64,000 nucleotides of DNA from Hygrocybe punicea (taxonomy: Eukaryota; Basidiomycota; Agaricomycetes; Agaricales; Hygrophoraceae), in NCBI GenBank assembly GCA_963556145.1, contig OY744470.1, positions 1,426,001 through 1,490,000 of the forward strand. The letters run 5' to 3'. How positions within the stretch are numbered: position 1 is the first letter of the stretch; each line of letters starts with the position of its first letter. Both the position numbers and the translations under genes were made by a program. Positions 1 to 10,869 of this stretch are shown here, piece after piece. The notes beneath the pieces are model-generated. The model was given only the letters and a program-made list of their open reading frames with translations, did no database searches and was not told the origin of the DNA.

Positions 1-3000
1 CATTAACAGCTAATTCAGCATTGTGCATGTCATCCAGTTCATCAAGATTGTTTGAAGTTACCCATGAATACCTTATATCTTCAGTATTATTCTTTCGACG
101 TTTAGCAGAGAAATCATCTCTTGCATCTAGACACTCATATCGTAAACCAAAGTATTTCATGATCTCCAGCTCTCTTTTAGAAAACTCATGGTCTATAAAA
201 GCATTATCCCATGTTTGTAATTTACATTTGAGTTCCTTGCCACTTCTCCATGGCTTGAAAAACATTAACATTGTACAACAATAATATTCTCGATCACCAT
301 GGTCAGCCCTTGGCAAAGTGTTTGGAATAAAATTAGGAACTATGAAGGGATCATTCCCTTTCATTTTGGCATGGTGGGTAAGATATTGTGGATGATTGGG
401 ATGTAAAGTATAATCATTTTCATTTTTTGTCAATTTATTAACATCAACTTCATTTGTTTTATCAGCTATTTCTGTGCCTGCATTTCTATTCAAACCATCA
501 GGTTTTGAAATTTCATCTATCTCCATGAGTATATCATTATCAATGACATCAGACAAGTCGTCATCACTGGAGTCGTCAACATTAGTAGGTTCAGTGAAAG
601 AGTCAGACAAATCATCACAGCCTAGATTGTCCAAAATATGGTTTTGCATGGGTTCTTTTCTGGCCCTTTTGGTTTTTGTTTTGGTGCGTCTTTTCTTTGG
701 TTCTATAGTTGCAAGACGTATCCAGTCATACAGTGATACATTATCATACAAGGCTGGTCTGAACATATAATTATTTACTTTGGAAAGTCCAATGTATGCA
801 CCATTATTCTTACCAATAACAACCTTTTGTGTATTATTTTGGTCTTCACATATATTAGCAATTTCTTCATCAGACCATGCACTGATAACCTCTTTAACAT
901 AAGATCTCCAAAAGAATGGCACGGATTTATGACTGGTGTAGTGATCAGGATTTCCAAGGACATATAATGAAGCCATTGGAGCACCAATTTCCATTTTGGA
1001 GGTGAGTGAATTGACTATTTGTGTAAACAGCTTTCTGACTTTGTCTTTTCTTTTCAGGTCGCCACCAATCATTTCGGAATTCTTATCAAAAATACTTTTT
1101 ATCACTTCATAAATGCTATAGGTCTTCAAGGAGAATTTTGTAATATAATCTGTTATGTATGCAACTATGGCCTTTATAGCAGTACCTGATAATAAGCTGG
1201 TCACATCAGAATTGCATCGTAGCATATATGTAACTTCAGGTGTCACCGTGTTCATCCAAGGTTCACCATGCTTGAGGTTGAGAGCACCAGTGTTAGGTTC
1301 TACAAAAGTTTGTTGAAAGATATCACGGGGAAATCGTCGTTTACATTCACCTTTCGAATTAAGACAGTACGGCTTTTTTTTGCCATCATGCCTGTTATGT
1401 ACATTTAATCGCAATAAAAGATCATCTACAACATCTTGAAACCTTTGCCACCATGTTGATCTTTTGTTGTGATATTGACAATTCATGGAACAATTATATG
1501 ATGGTGGATCTGGCATGACATATGTTGGTGGTTGATATTCAGGTTTCGACATTGTCTGTTCCATTTTCTGTGATACCTCATCTTTAGAACCTGTCATGAA
1601 TTGTCCTACACACAAACTTTCCAAATATTCCACTAATCTTTTCTGAAAGTCAGAATTTTCACCCATAATTTTGTCACGTATTTCCTGAGGTGTAAGGCAT
1701 CCCTTTATCCACAACAGCATATGAAGATGTAAGGTAAGACGTCCTTGTTCCTCTACCGTTGCATAATAACCTGATGTGTTTCCATACAGGCCAGGATGAG
1801 ATTCATTTATTCCTAATATATGTTTGATGAACATTTCAGTAGTAAAGTGAAAAAAGCGGGCTCCAGCAACTGGATTGTTTGCAATTGATTTGTAACAATC
1901 CTGGGGTAGACGTAGTTTAGGATAAAACTTTTCTTTGTTGTCAGCATAATATAAGCATAGTGGGTGATTGATGTCTGCAGGTGCAAAAGTGATAAACCAA
2001 GTCGGAGCACCAATATAGGATATCAGAGACCAAATCTCATTTCGCATGTATTTCTTGTTAGTAATTGAACCTTTGACCTGACCAGCTACGTGATCCAGAT
2101 CAGAAATGAGTTTATAGCATGCTTTCTCTTCTGATGTATCCGGTTTGACTCTATCACCTCTAGATAATCTTTTAGAGAGGTCATCCAAAACAGCTGTATT
2201 GATATTCATCAGGCGATCTGCAATATCGTTGAAATTATGTTTATTAGTCAACAAATATCCTCCAGTTGTACTGTCCTTGATTTGTTCTTGATTGAATGCA
2301 ATCAATGGAAAATAGGGATCGGTTTGAAATCTTTTGTCATGGTACATCAGGAGATGTCTTTTGTGCATCATATCACTGATGCTTAAAACATCATTGTCTA
2401 TGCTGCTAATACCACCCAAGCCATATGGAAATAGGCAGGGAAACATCATAGGATATAACTGAGGATTATTAAAGAACGATTCTGGATTTCTAGCATGGCT
2501 TATGGCAAGAACACCACCATGGTCATCTATCAAGTGCTTTGTTGCTCTAGCTATTAATGCCTTTGGACTTGTAATATCTAGATTTTCGCCAGTTACTCCA
2601 CTAACAACAAAGGGACAAGGCCCATCTTCCACACCATCTTCCACTTCATTGTCAAATGCACTAGTGGCTTCTGGTTCCTTATTTGTGTCTGCTGGTCGAT
2701 ATGCAACCACAACAGGAATTCCATGATCTGGATATTGTGCTAGATTTTCATAGGAGATATCTAAATCATAGTAATCCATGTGATTCAATTTCAGCCATTC
2801 TAAAGCTGCAGAAACTCGCCTTCGGCGAACCAATAAAGGCGTTCGCTCCATGTCTTCTGGAGTTGGTCTGGCAGGACCAGTGAAAATAAACGCTAGCACT
2901 TCATCAAGTTCTTTAATTGTTGGAGGCAACCGTTGATATATCTTTGGTGTTGGGTTTTGAAACATGATGGCATTTGCTTTCATTTTATGTATCCCAGAGG

Positions 3001-3868
3001 AGACACGAACAATACATTTGTTGTGACGAACACGGGCAATCAAAAGTTGTTCAGCAAATGTTAGATTTTGAAGTTGTGCAGGAATTCTTCCCATCCAAAG
3101 TCCATTTGCCAAAGCGTATTTGGGAGTTTGGCCTTTATTCAGACTGAGCACACATGGTTTGCATATCCATTTACATGTGTTATCTAGCACTGGACCTTTG
3201 ATATCCTCTATTGGATCAGAACAATGATATTGTTCACATCTTGTGATTCCCATATTGTCTCTAGTTAATATTTTCAGATTAACCTTTGTCTTTGACAATA
3301 AAGACATGTTCTTCAATGCAACCAATTGACCACACACGGCACACCCACTTTCTTGAAAACATTCAGGTGATGTATCTCTGCACCAGTTGCTGATTATGGT
3401 TTCCTTCAATTCAATAGATGGAGGAGGAGGAGGAAATGATTGCTCATCTGACTTGTCCAATTCTTCTTTCATTTGAGCCTGAGTTTCTTCTTTGCCGCAC
3501 TCATATGTTTCTGTCATTTTTTGTCTTCTGTACCACTGTTTACACAGGTCTTTATGTGATTTAATATCATGCACATGAAAAATAGAAACATGAGTATCAC
3601 AAGCTGAACAATTATGCCTCATTAATGCCACAGATAGATCTTGTCCATGTAATCTTCGTAATGTCTTTGACAAATATATACCATGTATTGTTGTTATTTC
3701 ACCAATATCCTTCACCGTCAACTTTAGCAGAAGTTCATGTAAAGGCATTTTAACACATGCATATTTTTTTCTATCTTCATATAAAGTGTTGGCTGTTTGT
3801 TCATCAATATGCCCAACATATTTGAATAATGTGTCAGAATCATGGTTGATATTATTAGACGGTAGCAT
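1..3868 (-). CDS. Helitron Rep/helicase protein, N-terminal 1,289 codons (3' end off the window)
   Basis: A single open frame runs on the minus strand from Met at 3868 to the window edge with no stop. The N-terminal third is cysteine-rich (CSACDTHVSIFHVHD and CAVCGQ motifs, about residues 80-200), like the zinc-binding front part of fungal Helitron proteins. The Helitron-like Rep domain follows. It contains the HUH-type motif LHLHMLLW (near 1730-1755) and the two-tyrosine motif YITDYITK (near 1150-1175), the expected catalytic residues for rolling-circle nicking and joining. The SF1/Pif1 helicase part would lie to the left of position 1. No stop or frameshift is seen, so this copy may be young. 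Start choice: an in-frame TGA lies just upstream of 3868, and this is the first Met after it. Family assignment is from motifs and overall order, not from a search. Confidence 0.88.
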   Translation of the reverse strand, partial: MLPSNNINHDSDTLFKYVGHIDEQTANTLYEDRKKYACVKMPLHELLLKLTVKDIGEITTIHGIYLSKTLRRLHGQDLSVALMRHNCSACDTHVSIFHVHDIKSHKDLCKQWYRRQKMTETYECGKEETQAQMKEELDKSDEQSFPPPPPSIELKETIISNWCRDTSPECFQESGCAVCGQLVALKNMSLLSKTKVNLKILTRDNMGITRCEQYHCSDPIEDIKGPVLDNTCKWICKPCVLSLNKGQTPKYALANGLWMGRIPAQLQNLTFAEQLLIARVRHNKCIVRVSSGIHKMKANAIMFQNPTPKIYQRLPPTIKELDEVLAFIFTGPARPTPEDMERTPLLVRRRRVSAALEWLKLNHMDYYDLDISYENLAQYPDHGIPVVVAYRPADTNKEPEATSAFDNEVEDGVEDGPCPFVVSGVTGENLDITSPKALIARATKHLIDDHGGVLAISHARNPESFFNNPQLYPMMFPCLFPYGLGGISSIDNDVLSISDMMHKRHLLMYHDKRFQTDPYFPLIAFNQEQIKDSTTGGYLLTNKHNFNDIADRLMNINTAVLDDLSKRLSRGDRVKPDTSEEKACYKLISDLDHVAGQVKGSITNKKYMRNEIWSLISYIGAPTWFITFAPADINHPLCLYYADNKEKFYPKLRLPQDCYKSIANNPVAGARFFHFTTEMFIKHILGINESHPGLYGNTSGYYATVEEQGRLTLHLHMLLWIKGCLTPQEIRDKIMGENSDFQKRLVEYLESLCVGQFMTGSKDEVSQKMEQTMSKPEYQPPTYVMPDPPSYNCSMNCQYHNKRSTWWQRFQDVVDDLLLRLNVHNRHDGKKKPYCLNSKGECKRRFPRDIFQQTFVEPNTGALNLKHGEPWMNTVTPEVTYMLRCNSDVTSLLSGTAIKAIVAYITDYITKFSLKTYSIYEVIKSIFDKNSEMIGGDLKRKDKVRKLFTQIVNSLTSKMEIGAPMASLYVLGNPDHYTSHKSVPFFWRSYVKEVISAWSDEEIANICEDQNNTQKVVIGKNNGAYIGLSKVNNYMFRPALYDNVSLYDWIRLATIEPKKRRTKTKTKRARKEPMQNHILDNLGCDDLSDSFTEPTNVDDSSDDDLSDVIDNDILMEIDEISKPDGLNRNAGTEIADKTNEVDVNKLTKNENDYTLHPNHPQYLTHHAKMKGNDPFIVPNFIPNTLPRADHGDREYYCCTMLMFFKPWRSGKELKCKLQTWDNAFIDHEFSKRELEIMKYFGLRYECLDARDDFSAKRRKNNTEDIRYSWVTSNNLDELDDMHNAELAVN

Positions 3869-3904
3869 AAAAGATTGAAGAAAGCTAAACTTGAATGGTG
3901 GTAT

Positions 3905-4588
3905 TCATTTACCACCACCAATGTAGTCATATCTATGAACAGAATTTATATATAAAGATTTAAACAAGTTTCTGAATAAATTCAAATTGAACACAATTAT
4001 GTTTGAACGGCTATGTCGTATTATGGAACATAGTGTGGTCCACAGCAACGTTGCATGTGATAGAGAACTAGTAATGCAATGAAATAAATATGATCTGAAA
4101 TCATGTCGTCTCAATAGCGATCGCATGAGCAATGCATTGATCATTTTACAACGACATTGGACAGTGATAGATTTGAGAAGACAATACAAAGCAAAGAGAT
4201 ATTTAGAAGGTAAGAAATATGTTCTGGCATATTGAATAGAACGTAATTGCATATTGAACGCGGTATCTTTAAATGTAGTCCAAACGAATAATGCATTGAG
4301 CGTCAAAGTATTCTTTGTTATTTCATTGAATTTTACACATTGTGTTGCATTTATTTGCATCAGTATTGTTGCATTGCCCTGATCTGGGGCAAACTCATGT
4401 TCTATGAGTTTTCTTTGAAAAACACCCAATTCTTGGGCCAAGGTCGATATCAAAGGAGCGGAAATTGGTTCAAGAGAGATATACGTAAGTTGGTCTTGGC
4501 ATGGTTGTGGAAAGATGGTTGTGTTTGCAAGGAAATGTAGATAAGTCAAAACCGCAATGCAGACATGGATGATATCGTGGAGATTCAT
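3905..4588 (-). CDS. Hypothetical ORF upstream of the Helitron gene
   Basis: A 227-codon open frame on the same strand as the Helitron gene and immediately upstream of it, ending at 3905. It begins with a hydrophobic stretch after MNLHDI that could act as a signal peptide or membrane anchor. The rest has no motif I recognise. It may be a passenger carried by the Helitron, part of its 5' leader, or a chance ORF in AT-rich DNA. No introns or repeats are evident. Confidence 0.25.
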   Translation of the reverse strand: MNLHDIIHVCIAVLTYLHFLANTTIFPQPCQDQLTYISLEPISAPLISTLAQELGVFQRKLIEHEFAPDQGNATILMQINATQCVKFNEITKNTLTLNALFVWTTFKDTAFNMQLRSIQYARTYFLPSKYLFALYCLLKSITVQCRCKMINALLMRSLLRRHDFRSYLFHCITSSLSHATLLWTTLCSIIRHSRSNIIVFNLNLFRNLFKSLYINSVHRYDYIGGGK

Positions 4589-4882
4589 GTGGATTGGTGA
4601 TAGTAAGAGAAAGCACAGCCCATGTATCTATTTAACTAGTTAAGTGGTTCGGATCATGAACAACAATTAACACAATTGGATTGATCATATGACATTATCT
4701 TATTTGTAAGCTCTTCCAAAAACATCATAAGGTGTGCCTGAAGCTATATAATGTTTTTATTCAATTGAATGTTTTCGTAACATACCTAATATTCCGGTAC
4801 TGAATAGTCATAGCTTTCCTTGGAGTGATGGTAATACTTGCCACCATACAAGGGGGATTTGTTACAGTTGTCACAGGGGATG

Positions 4883-5077
4883 GATGAGGAATTTACCATC
4901 ATATTGAGATATCCACTCAAATATTAAAATTATTTTTGTTGTTATCATAAGTCCGAAAACATTGTAAAAAGTGGATAACAATATGTTTTTGACATTTTTG
5001 GACTTATGATAGCGATGAAATAATTTCAATATTTGAGTTGATATCTCAATATTATTTGATGGCAAAAATTCCTCGTC
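4883..5077. repeat. Imperfect inverted repeat of about 195 bp (MITE-like foldback)
   Basis: The left arm starts GATGAGGAATTTACCATC and the right arm ends in the near reverse complement GGCAAAAATTCCTCGTC. The arms stay similar through blocks such as TTGAGATATC..CTCAAATATT and ATCATAAGTCC, about 85 bp each side of a short centre near 4975. No ORF is carried. A target duplication was not resolved. The flank 4589-4882 holds nothing recognisable. Confidence 0.7.
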
Positions 5078-5120
5078 CGTCTACTATGTGTATCCCCATT
5101 TAATTGGTCCATAAAGTTGG

Positions 5121-5632
5121 CAGTTAATAAATTAAGTGTAATATATATTAACGTAGATACGGCTTGTCGAACACTTGTCGAACAGTGTTCAGCCTGTTCG
5201 ACAAGTGTTCGACAAGCCATTGCTACTTTAATATATATTCCACTTAATTTATTAACAAAACAATGACTTGTCGAACACTTGTCGAACAGTGTTCGGCCTG
5301 TTCGACAAGTGTTCGACAAGCCATTGCTACTTTAATATATATTCCACTTAATTTATTAACAAAACAATGACTTGTCGAACATTTGTCGAACAGTGTTTGG
5401 CCTGTTCGACAAGTGTTAGACAAGCTGCATCTATGTTAATATATATTACACTTAATTTATTAACAAAGCAATTCCTCGTCGAACACTTGTCGAACAGTGT
5501 TCGGCCTGTTCGACAAGTGTTCGACAAGCCATTGCTACATTAATATATATTCCACGTAATTTATTAACAAAGCAATGACTTGTCGAACACTTGTCGAACA
5601 GTGTTCGGCCTGTTCGACAAGTGTTCGACAAG
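5121..5632. repeat. Five tandem 54-bp palindromes at an exact 104-bp period
   Basis: Palindromes start at 5163, 5267, 5371, 5475 and 5579, exactly 104 bp apart. Each has two 22-bp complementary arms (CTTGTCGAACACTTGTCGAACA and its reverse complement) around a 10-bp centre, usually GTGTTCGGCC. Between them lies a 50-bp AT-rich spacer containing TTAATATATATTCCAC. The spacer before the first palindrome (5121-5162) is in the opposite orientation, so the first unit is flanked by inverted spacers. The array sits upstream of the Helitron gene. Whether it belongs to that Helitron is inference. Confidence 0.9.
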
Positions 5633-6105
5633 TGCATCATTAATAAACTCAATGCGCATTGTAAATCTAGCTACACCTTATATAATGTATGTATCATTAT
5701 TTATGCAATTGTAATGCTTCAAATGGAAGCTTGGACACTTCTAGAATGGCTTGTCGAACACTGTTCGGCCTGTTCGACGGGTGTTCGACTAGTGCATCAT
5801 TAATAAACTCAATGCGCATTGTAAATCTAGCTACACCTTATATAATGTATGTATCATTATTTATGCAATTGTAATGCTTCAAATGGAAGCTTGGACACTT
5901 CTAGAATGGCTTGTCGAACACTGTTCGGCCTGTTCAACAAGTGTTCGACTAGTGCATCATTAATAAACTCAATGCGCATTCTAAATCTAGCTACACCTCA
6001 TAAACTGTACGTACCTTTATTTATGCAATTGTAATGCTTCAGATTGAAGTTTGAACACTTGTCAAAGAGCTTGTTGAACACTGTCCACCCTGTCTGACCA
6101 GTGTT
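5631..6105. repeat. Tandem 160-bp repeat continuing the palindrome array
   Basis: Units start with AGTGCATCATTAATAAACTC at 5631, 5791 and 5951, an exact 160-bp period. The first two units are almost identical and the third degenerates after about 120 bp. Each unit keeps a shortened form of the palindrome (CTTGTCGAACACTGTTCGGCC...) seen in the 104-bp array, so the two arrays share an origin. Small ORFs here are repeat artefacts. Confidence 0.85.
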
Positions 6106-6499
6106 CGATGTTCCTCCTGCAAATAATTCTAATCCCTATTGCACAATATATGTATTTGTAGACACATTTCATATATGGTTGTCAATTACACTGGCACTTC
6201 CTCAGAATACAGCTGGGACACTGGTCGAACCCATCACAGGGCAATCTTCACTGCCTTCCACTCATGTCAATTTGTAGTATCACTTATTCCCAATTTGGAA
6301 CCTGTGATCCGGCTGCATTATTGTTCTTTCTGATTGGGACAACAAATTCTCACAGTCAGCTCCGCCCAGTCACACGGTTTCATAATTATTCCCAGGGCTT
6401 CAAAATTGTTCCCACAGTTTCACAAAATTGTTCCCACGGCTTGGCAAATTAGAGTGTGACCCTGAGTTTGAGAATCCACCGTATAGAACGATTCCCTTA

Positions 6500-6800
6500 T
6501 AGGGACTCGTAATACTCAGTACAGGCGAACGAGAACGGCTAGAGTGATGGGAGTACCCAAGCCAAGACATGCCTGGAGGCTGGAGCTCGCTTGTACTTTG
6601 TACAGGCGAGCGAGAATGGAATGAAGGAGTCTTGGAGGCCAAGAAGTTAGGGCAAGTCTGAGCCAAGACGAACAACGATGGAATGCAAGAGTCTCTGAGC
6701 CAAGAGGTTAGGGCACATCTGAGCCAAGATAAAAGTTCGCTAGTACTTTGTACAGGCGAATGATGAGTCAGGGAATGCTCACTTGTACTTTGTACGGGTG
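6500..6800. repeat. Dispersed short imperfect hairpins with TTGTACTTTGTACAGG core
   Basis: Four copies of a roughly 26-bp imperfect palindrome (CGCTTGTACTTTGTACAGGCG type) lie near 6506, 6585, 6735 and 6780, separated by GCCAAGA-rich sequence. No coding potential is convincing between 6106 and 7054. Confidence 0.5.
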
Positions 6801-6879
6801 AGCAATGAACAAAACGGTAAATACAAATAACCAACCTGGCCAACCTGGCCAACCTGGGTCACCTGACAAATTTCCTTTT

Positions 6880-7200
6880 TTGGACGGTTAGCCGCGGCTT
6901 AGCCGTTGCAACAACGGTCCGGTCTGGCTAACAACCCATATATGGGTTAACCGTTGTTAGCCATAGCTGAGCTGAGCCGGACCAAGCCGTGGCAACACTA
7001 TCCTCAATAACCCATCGGATGATCAGATAAAGTGTAAGTGTATGTCTATATGTTTTGTTTGCATATAGTGTTGCCATGGCTCAGCTCGGCTTGGCTCCAG
7101 CTCAGCTATCACCAGCTTGTCCTTTTTTGGCTAGTGGAGCCAAGCTGAGCCATTGCTCAGGAACAGCTTCAGCTCAGCTTTCCAGCTCAAGCTGCAGTTT
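6880..7200. mobile_element. Two back-to-back hAT-like element ends (degenerate)
   Basis: Sequence rich in GCTGAGC/GCTCAGC and GGTCCGG motifs ends with CCGTGGCAACACTA near 6992. A second element begins with TAGTGTTGCCATGGCTCAG near 7066. Both fit the TAGTGTTGCCA terminus of the hAT element at 38.9/45.8 kb and of the 387-bp foldback at 14.4 kb. Partner ends and 8-bp duplications could not be paired, so these are probably remnants. Confidence 0.45.
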
Positions 7201-7529
7201 ATGTCCTAAAAAGGTAGTTACTGCAATCACATGCCAGGGCGGCAATGGGGTACCAAACAACTCGTGTATGAACACAACATCAATTGACGTTGGGACAGTC
7301 TACACAAGGTGAACAGGAGGTGAGCACAAGCTTTATATTCCTTACATTGCAAGGGGTGGCTGGCCACACTGACAACGTAAACTAGTGCCATCACCACAAC
7401 CGCAAGCATGACCGTGACTGTGACCATGACCACAGCCATGACAACAACAAATTTGTTGACAATGATAGTCATTACGATGGTGACCGCACTGATGAAGTGC
7501 CAGGGAGATGATGAACAAGGTCAGAGTTG

Positions 7530-8006
7530 TTACGGATCACTTCTGCAGTGGGCTCCAGCAACAATGAACTTAACTAGGAGGCAGTTTCCAGAGGAGAGAT
7601 CAGCAATTTCATTGTTGCTTATAACTAAGACAACACTGCTACAAAGGACATTGACTTTGTTTTCTTCCTCGTACACTGGGTTCTGCTGCCTAGCATGCAG
7701 ATTTAGCAACTCGGGATTCTCAATAACAGAGAATAAAAGAGTCAAGACAGTAGCCAAAGTTATCTTGGAGCTGAAGTGCTGGGTAACGAACTGATTGAAC
7801 ACAGAAAAGCAGATATCTGGAAATGGATCTTGATCCGATAAGGCAGAGACCAGTGGCAGAGTTCCTAGTGCCATCAGAAGCAAATACACATATGCCAGTG
7901 TAGCAATTGTGTTAGAAGAGAGGACCCAGAGGATGCTTCTGATAAGATGTTGAAGCTGAAAAAATGACAGGATGATAGTAATCCATGTCAGGCTAGAGGA
8001 AGACAA
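7530..8006 (-). CDS. Hypothetical 158-codon ORF, possibly fortuitous
   Basis: An open frame with a strongly hydrophobic first half (two likely membrane segments around residues 8-65) and no recognisable motif. It has no visible splice partners. It sits between element remnants and the decayed gene at 8.0-10.6 kb. It may be a membrane-protein remnant or chance. Confidence 0.15.
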   Translation of the reverse strand: MSSSSLTWITIILSFFQLQHLIRSILWVLSSNTIATLAYVYLLLMALGTLPLVSALSDQDPFPDICFSVFNQFVTQHFSSKITLATVLTLLFSVIENPELLNLHARQQNPVYEEENKVNVLCSSVVLVISNNEIADLSSGNCLLVKFIVAGAHCRSDP

Positions 8007-8042
8007 TCATCATTACTGAGAAATGTTTTCCCTGCATTATAC

Positions 8043-10566
8043 TCACAATCCAGAATGTTTCCGAATCCTAGTACCTTCCACCTTCTTCTCCTTCTTCCTC
8101 CGATTCCCATCATCCATTGCCTTCCTCTTTTCCTTCTCCCTCTTCCTAGATCCCTCTCCTTGATCAGATCCACATCTCAACACAGGCCCTCCATTGTCAA
8201 CAAAATCTAACAAATCCTTGAACTGATAGTTCAATTTCTCATACCCCCACACCTCCAGATCAGTCGGTTTATCATCACCCCCATCAAGCCACCTGAACAT
8301 GAGAGAACCTTGGGGCAGCTTCGCAAAAGTGGTCCTGTAATGAGAATACCACATAGACTTTGAAACGAAAAGCCTGATGATATCAGTGCTTGTAGGCCTC
8401 TTCCCCATCCAAGTCTTATCACTTATCATCCCCTCCAAAGTTTGTATGGCCTCAAGACACCTCTTGTATCGCTGATAGGCAAAGAAAAGAGAAGTATCCT
8501 GCCATCAATGAGATTGAGTGAAATCCCAAGCTGGTGAATCAAGTTATCAGTCACACTGGAAGATACATCAGAAGACATGATGAGGCCTGAAATATGAGAG
8601 GCAGGCTGTGGTAGAGTATCATTCTCATCCTATTATACGTATGACAATCAGTAAACAGAAAACTCAGCATGAATATCACTCACGACAAGAAGCAGAAGTG
8701 TCATTTCACCATCCTGAAATAGCCAAACAACTCCCTCATCATCTTCAAGCACATCATTATAACGTCCTCGGATAGACCAAACATCATCATCATGAACATA
8801 CACACATTTATTCAGCCCTGTACATAAATAAGTCCAAGCTTCATGCTGAAAATGAAGCCTTACGTTTAATGGGCAAATACCTCACCCCAAGTTTCTTGAG
8901 AACTGGAGCCAGTTTCAAAGTGACTGGGTGTTTGAGGGACATCATGGGTCTCGCATTGGCATTGCAGCTGTTGTACAACAAGACTTTACCAGTCTTCGGG
9001 GTTTGGAACATGTCGGTTTTATCATAATCGAACCCATCAGCCATATTGTAAGTATTCCCTAGGGCATGGCCTTGGAAAACACCCCCAACAGTATGTGAAG
9101 CCCCTTCAAGAGGTATAAGGGGGCTCCCCATGTCAAAATCAACCCTGTCTTCATGTTGGTCATTGGGATCTTTCTTGCGTTTGTCGTTGGGGTCATCCCC
9201 TTCGCCACCATCCTCGCATCCGTGTTTGCTGACATCTGGGCATTTGTCCTTGGGGTCATCCCCACATCTGCCCATGAGGTCATCATTGCTACCCCCACAA
9301 TGGGTGTTGTTGCCATCCCCATGTCCATGATTGCCAACACATTTGCTTGGGGTCATCCCCACATCTGCCCATGGGCCCCATGTCAGGCATTGCTGCCGTC
9401 ACCATGCTCGTGTTTGCCAACGTCCCCATGCCTGTGTTTGCTGATGTTCCCACGTCCTTTGCTGATGCCCCCACATCTGTCCTTGGGGTCATAACTGCCG
9501 ACCTCATCCTTGGTGTCATCTCTGCATCCTGCCTCAGGGTCATCCCCATGTCTGTTGATGGGTTCATTGCTGCTGCCCTTCCTGTATCCATCGGTGTTGT
9601 CTCCACTGCTGTCATTGGAGTTGTTGGGGTTGTTGCTGCCTCCCTGTGTCCGTCATTTTTACCATCTCTGTGTCTGTCATTTTTGCCGTCTCCACTGCCA
9701 TCATTGGGGTCATCGCTGCAACCCCCATGTCCGTCATTGAGGTCATTGTGGCTGTCCTCATATCCATCATTGCCAGCTCTGCGTCCTTCCTTGCCAACGC
9801 CTCCACAACCTTCCTTCCTGATGTCCCCATATCTGGCCTTGAATTCGTTGTTGTTGTCATCTCCATGTCCATCCATGCGACTGTTCCTGCAATCATCACC
9901 ATGTCCATCCCTGTGTTCCTGCATGGGTTCGACCCCATGCATGTCCCTGGGTCCACTCCGAGTTCATCCATGTCCCTGCTTTCGTCTTCGATGTCTCTGT
10001 TGCCCGCGTGAGCCTGGGGTTGGTCAGATTGGCATTGACGGCCTGTCGAGGCTGCGGGGAGGGGCTGGCTTGGTTGGCTGGTTAAGGTGCATGGCGGCGG
10101 CACAATGGTGATGCCACTATCACACAGCTCGCATTCGGTTCTAGGGTGGTAAACGAGAGTTAGTAGGTTGTGAAAAATCATAATAGATGGGGAAACTTAC
10201 TTCATAAGATGAGCAGGGGGTCCTACTGTGTCTGCAGCCGAGTCCTTCTTGGCATGTTGAATGGACAACATCCTACATGTCAAATAAGTTGTTAGACATT
10301 GATAATAGATTGACTGGGACTCACTTTTGACCTTTCTTCTTAATTGGTGGCACCTCATCGTCGGTGGGCATTTCTTGTTGGGTTTGGTCACCCTGGGTGC
10401 TAGACTTCGGCCTCAGTCAGCTCCTCTTTGATTTGGGAGGTGACACAGCTCAGGCACAGCCACTTCGAGTGGTACTGACATTGGATCGTGTGCCATGCAT
10501 TTTGATTGTCGATGTTGGGGCTGCACTTGAACTTGACTCTGACGGTGACAGGCAGTCTTTGGTCAT
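8043..10566 (-). pseudogene. Decayed multi-exon gene of unknown function with a Gly/Asp-rich minisatellite region
   Basis: Exons can be followed on the minus strand. Exon 1 starts at Met 10566 and has a GTGAGT donor at 10323. Exon 2 covers 10272-10199. A long exon then holds the repeat region, followed by exons near 8815-8700 and 8590-8043. The last parts contain HEAWTYLCTGLNKCVYVHD, GRYNDVLEDDEGVVWLFQDG and KRPTSTDIIRLFVSKS, ending in a Lys/Arg-rich tail. I recall similar Agaricomycete proteins of unknown function but cannot name a domain. Exon 1 has two in-frame TGA codons, both consistent with CGA to TGA. The repeat part changes frame near 9.3 kb, and another shift lies near 8460. It is best read as a pseudogene, perhaps a transposon passenger. 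Confidence 0.55.
9130..9960. repeat. Imperfect coding minisatellite (CATCCCCATGTCTG-type units)
   Basis: Short related units such as GGGGTCATCCCCA, TGTCCATGATTGCC and TGTCCGTCATT repeat irregularly for about 0.8 kb. On the minus strand they read as Gly-His-Asp-Asp-rich or Met-Thr-Pro-rich peptides depending on frame. All six frames stay open for long stretches, which explains the many overlapping ORFs. Only the minus-strand reading is tied to flanking exons. Confidence 0.7.
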
Positions 10567-10739
10567 GGCGTGTGATGGTATGGTCCGTGCACCTCGAAAT
10601 GGTCTGTGCGCATGAACACTGCTATAAGTAGGCGATGAGATCGTGACATAATTATGGGCAAGCCTATCTATACATAGTATTATTAATAATAAATATAGTT
10701 GGATTTAGACTAAATGTAGTTTAGAAAGCTTGGACTTTC

Positions 10740-10868
10740 ATAGGAATTCCATTGGATTCCGATTGGAATAAAAAGGACTCGGAATCCCCTTCAATGGGAA
10801 GAACTACAAAATTTGAGTGGGAAAAAATCCAATCAGATTCCTAGGAATCATTGCCTCAGTGTAAAGTG
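10740..10868. repeat. Short element containing GGAATTCC/CCTAGGAATC repeats, abutting the Ty3 integrase
   Basis: A run of ATTCC/GGAAT motifs from about 10740 ends at CATTGCCTCAGTGTAAAG. The Ty3 integrase reading frame can be followed down to about 10870 and is then lost at this sequence. It may be a small MITE or a truncated retroelement end. The stretch 10567-10739 holds nothing recognisable. Confidence 0.35.
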
Positions 10869-10869
10869 C

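Noticed and set aside
5163..5632. Regular repeats and spacers raised the idea of a CRISPR array.
   Set aside because: The spacers are nearly identical to each other, the genome is fungal, and no cas genes exist.
4589..6105. Looked for a Helitron 5' end (TC dinucleotide with a known neighbour).
   Set aside because: Without a second copy to define the boundary, any TC would be a guess.
6400..6852. A 150-codon minus-strand ORF.
   Set aside because: It overlaps the dispersed hairpin repeats and reads as repeated SPVQSTSE peptides with no independent support.
9347..10111. A 254-codon plus-strand ORF in the minisatellite at 9-10 kb.
   Set aside because: The flanking exons with recognisable protein blocks are on the minus strand; this is its shadow.
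10567..10869. Searched for a 3' LTR of the Ty3 element next to integrase and a 5' LTR near 42.5-43.0 kb.
   Set aside because: No pair of matching sequences with TG/CA ends was found by eye; the ends seem deleted or replaced.
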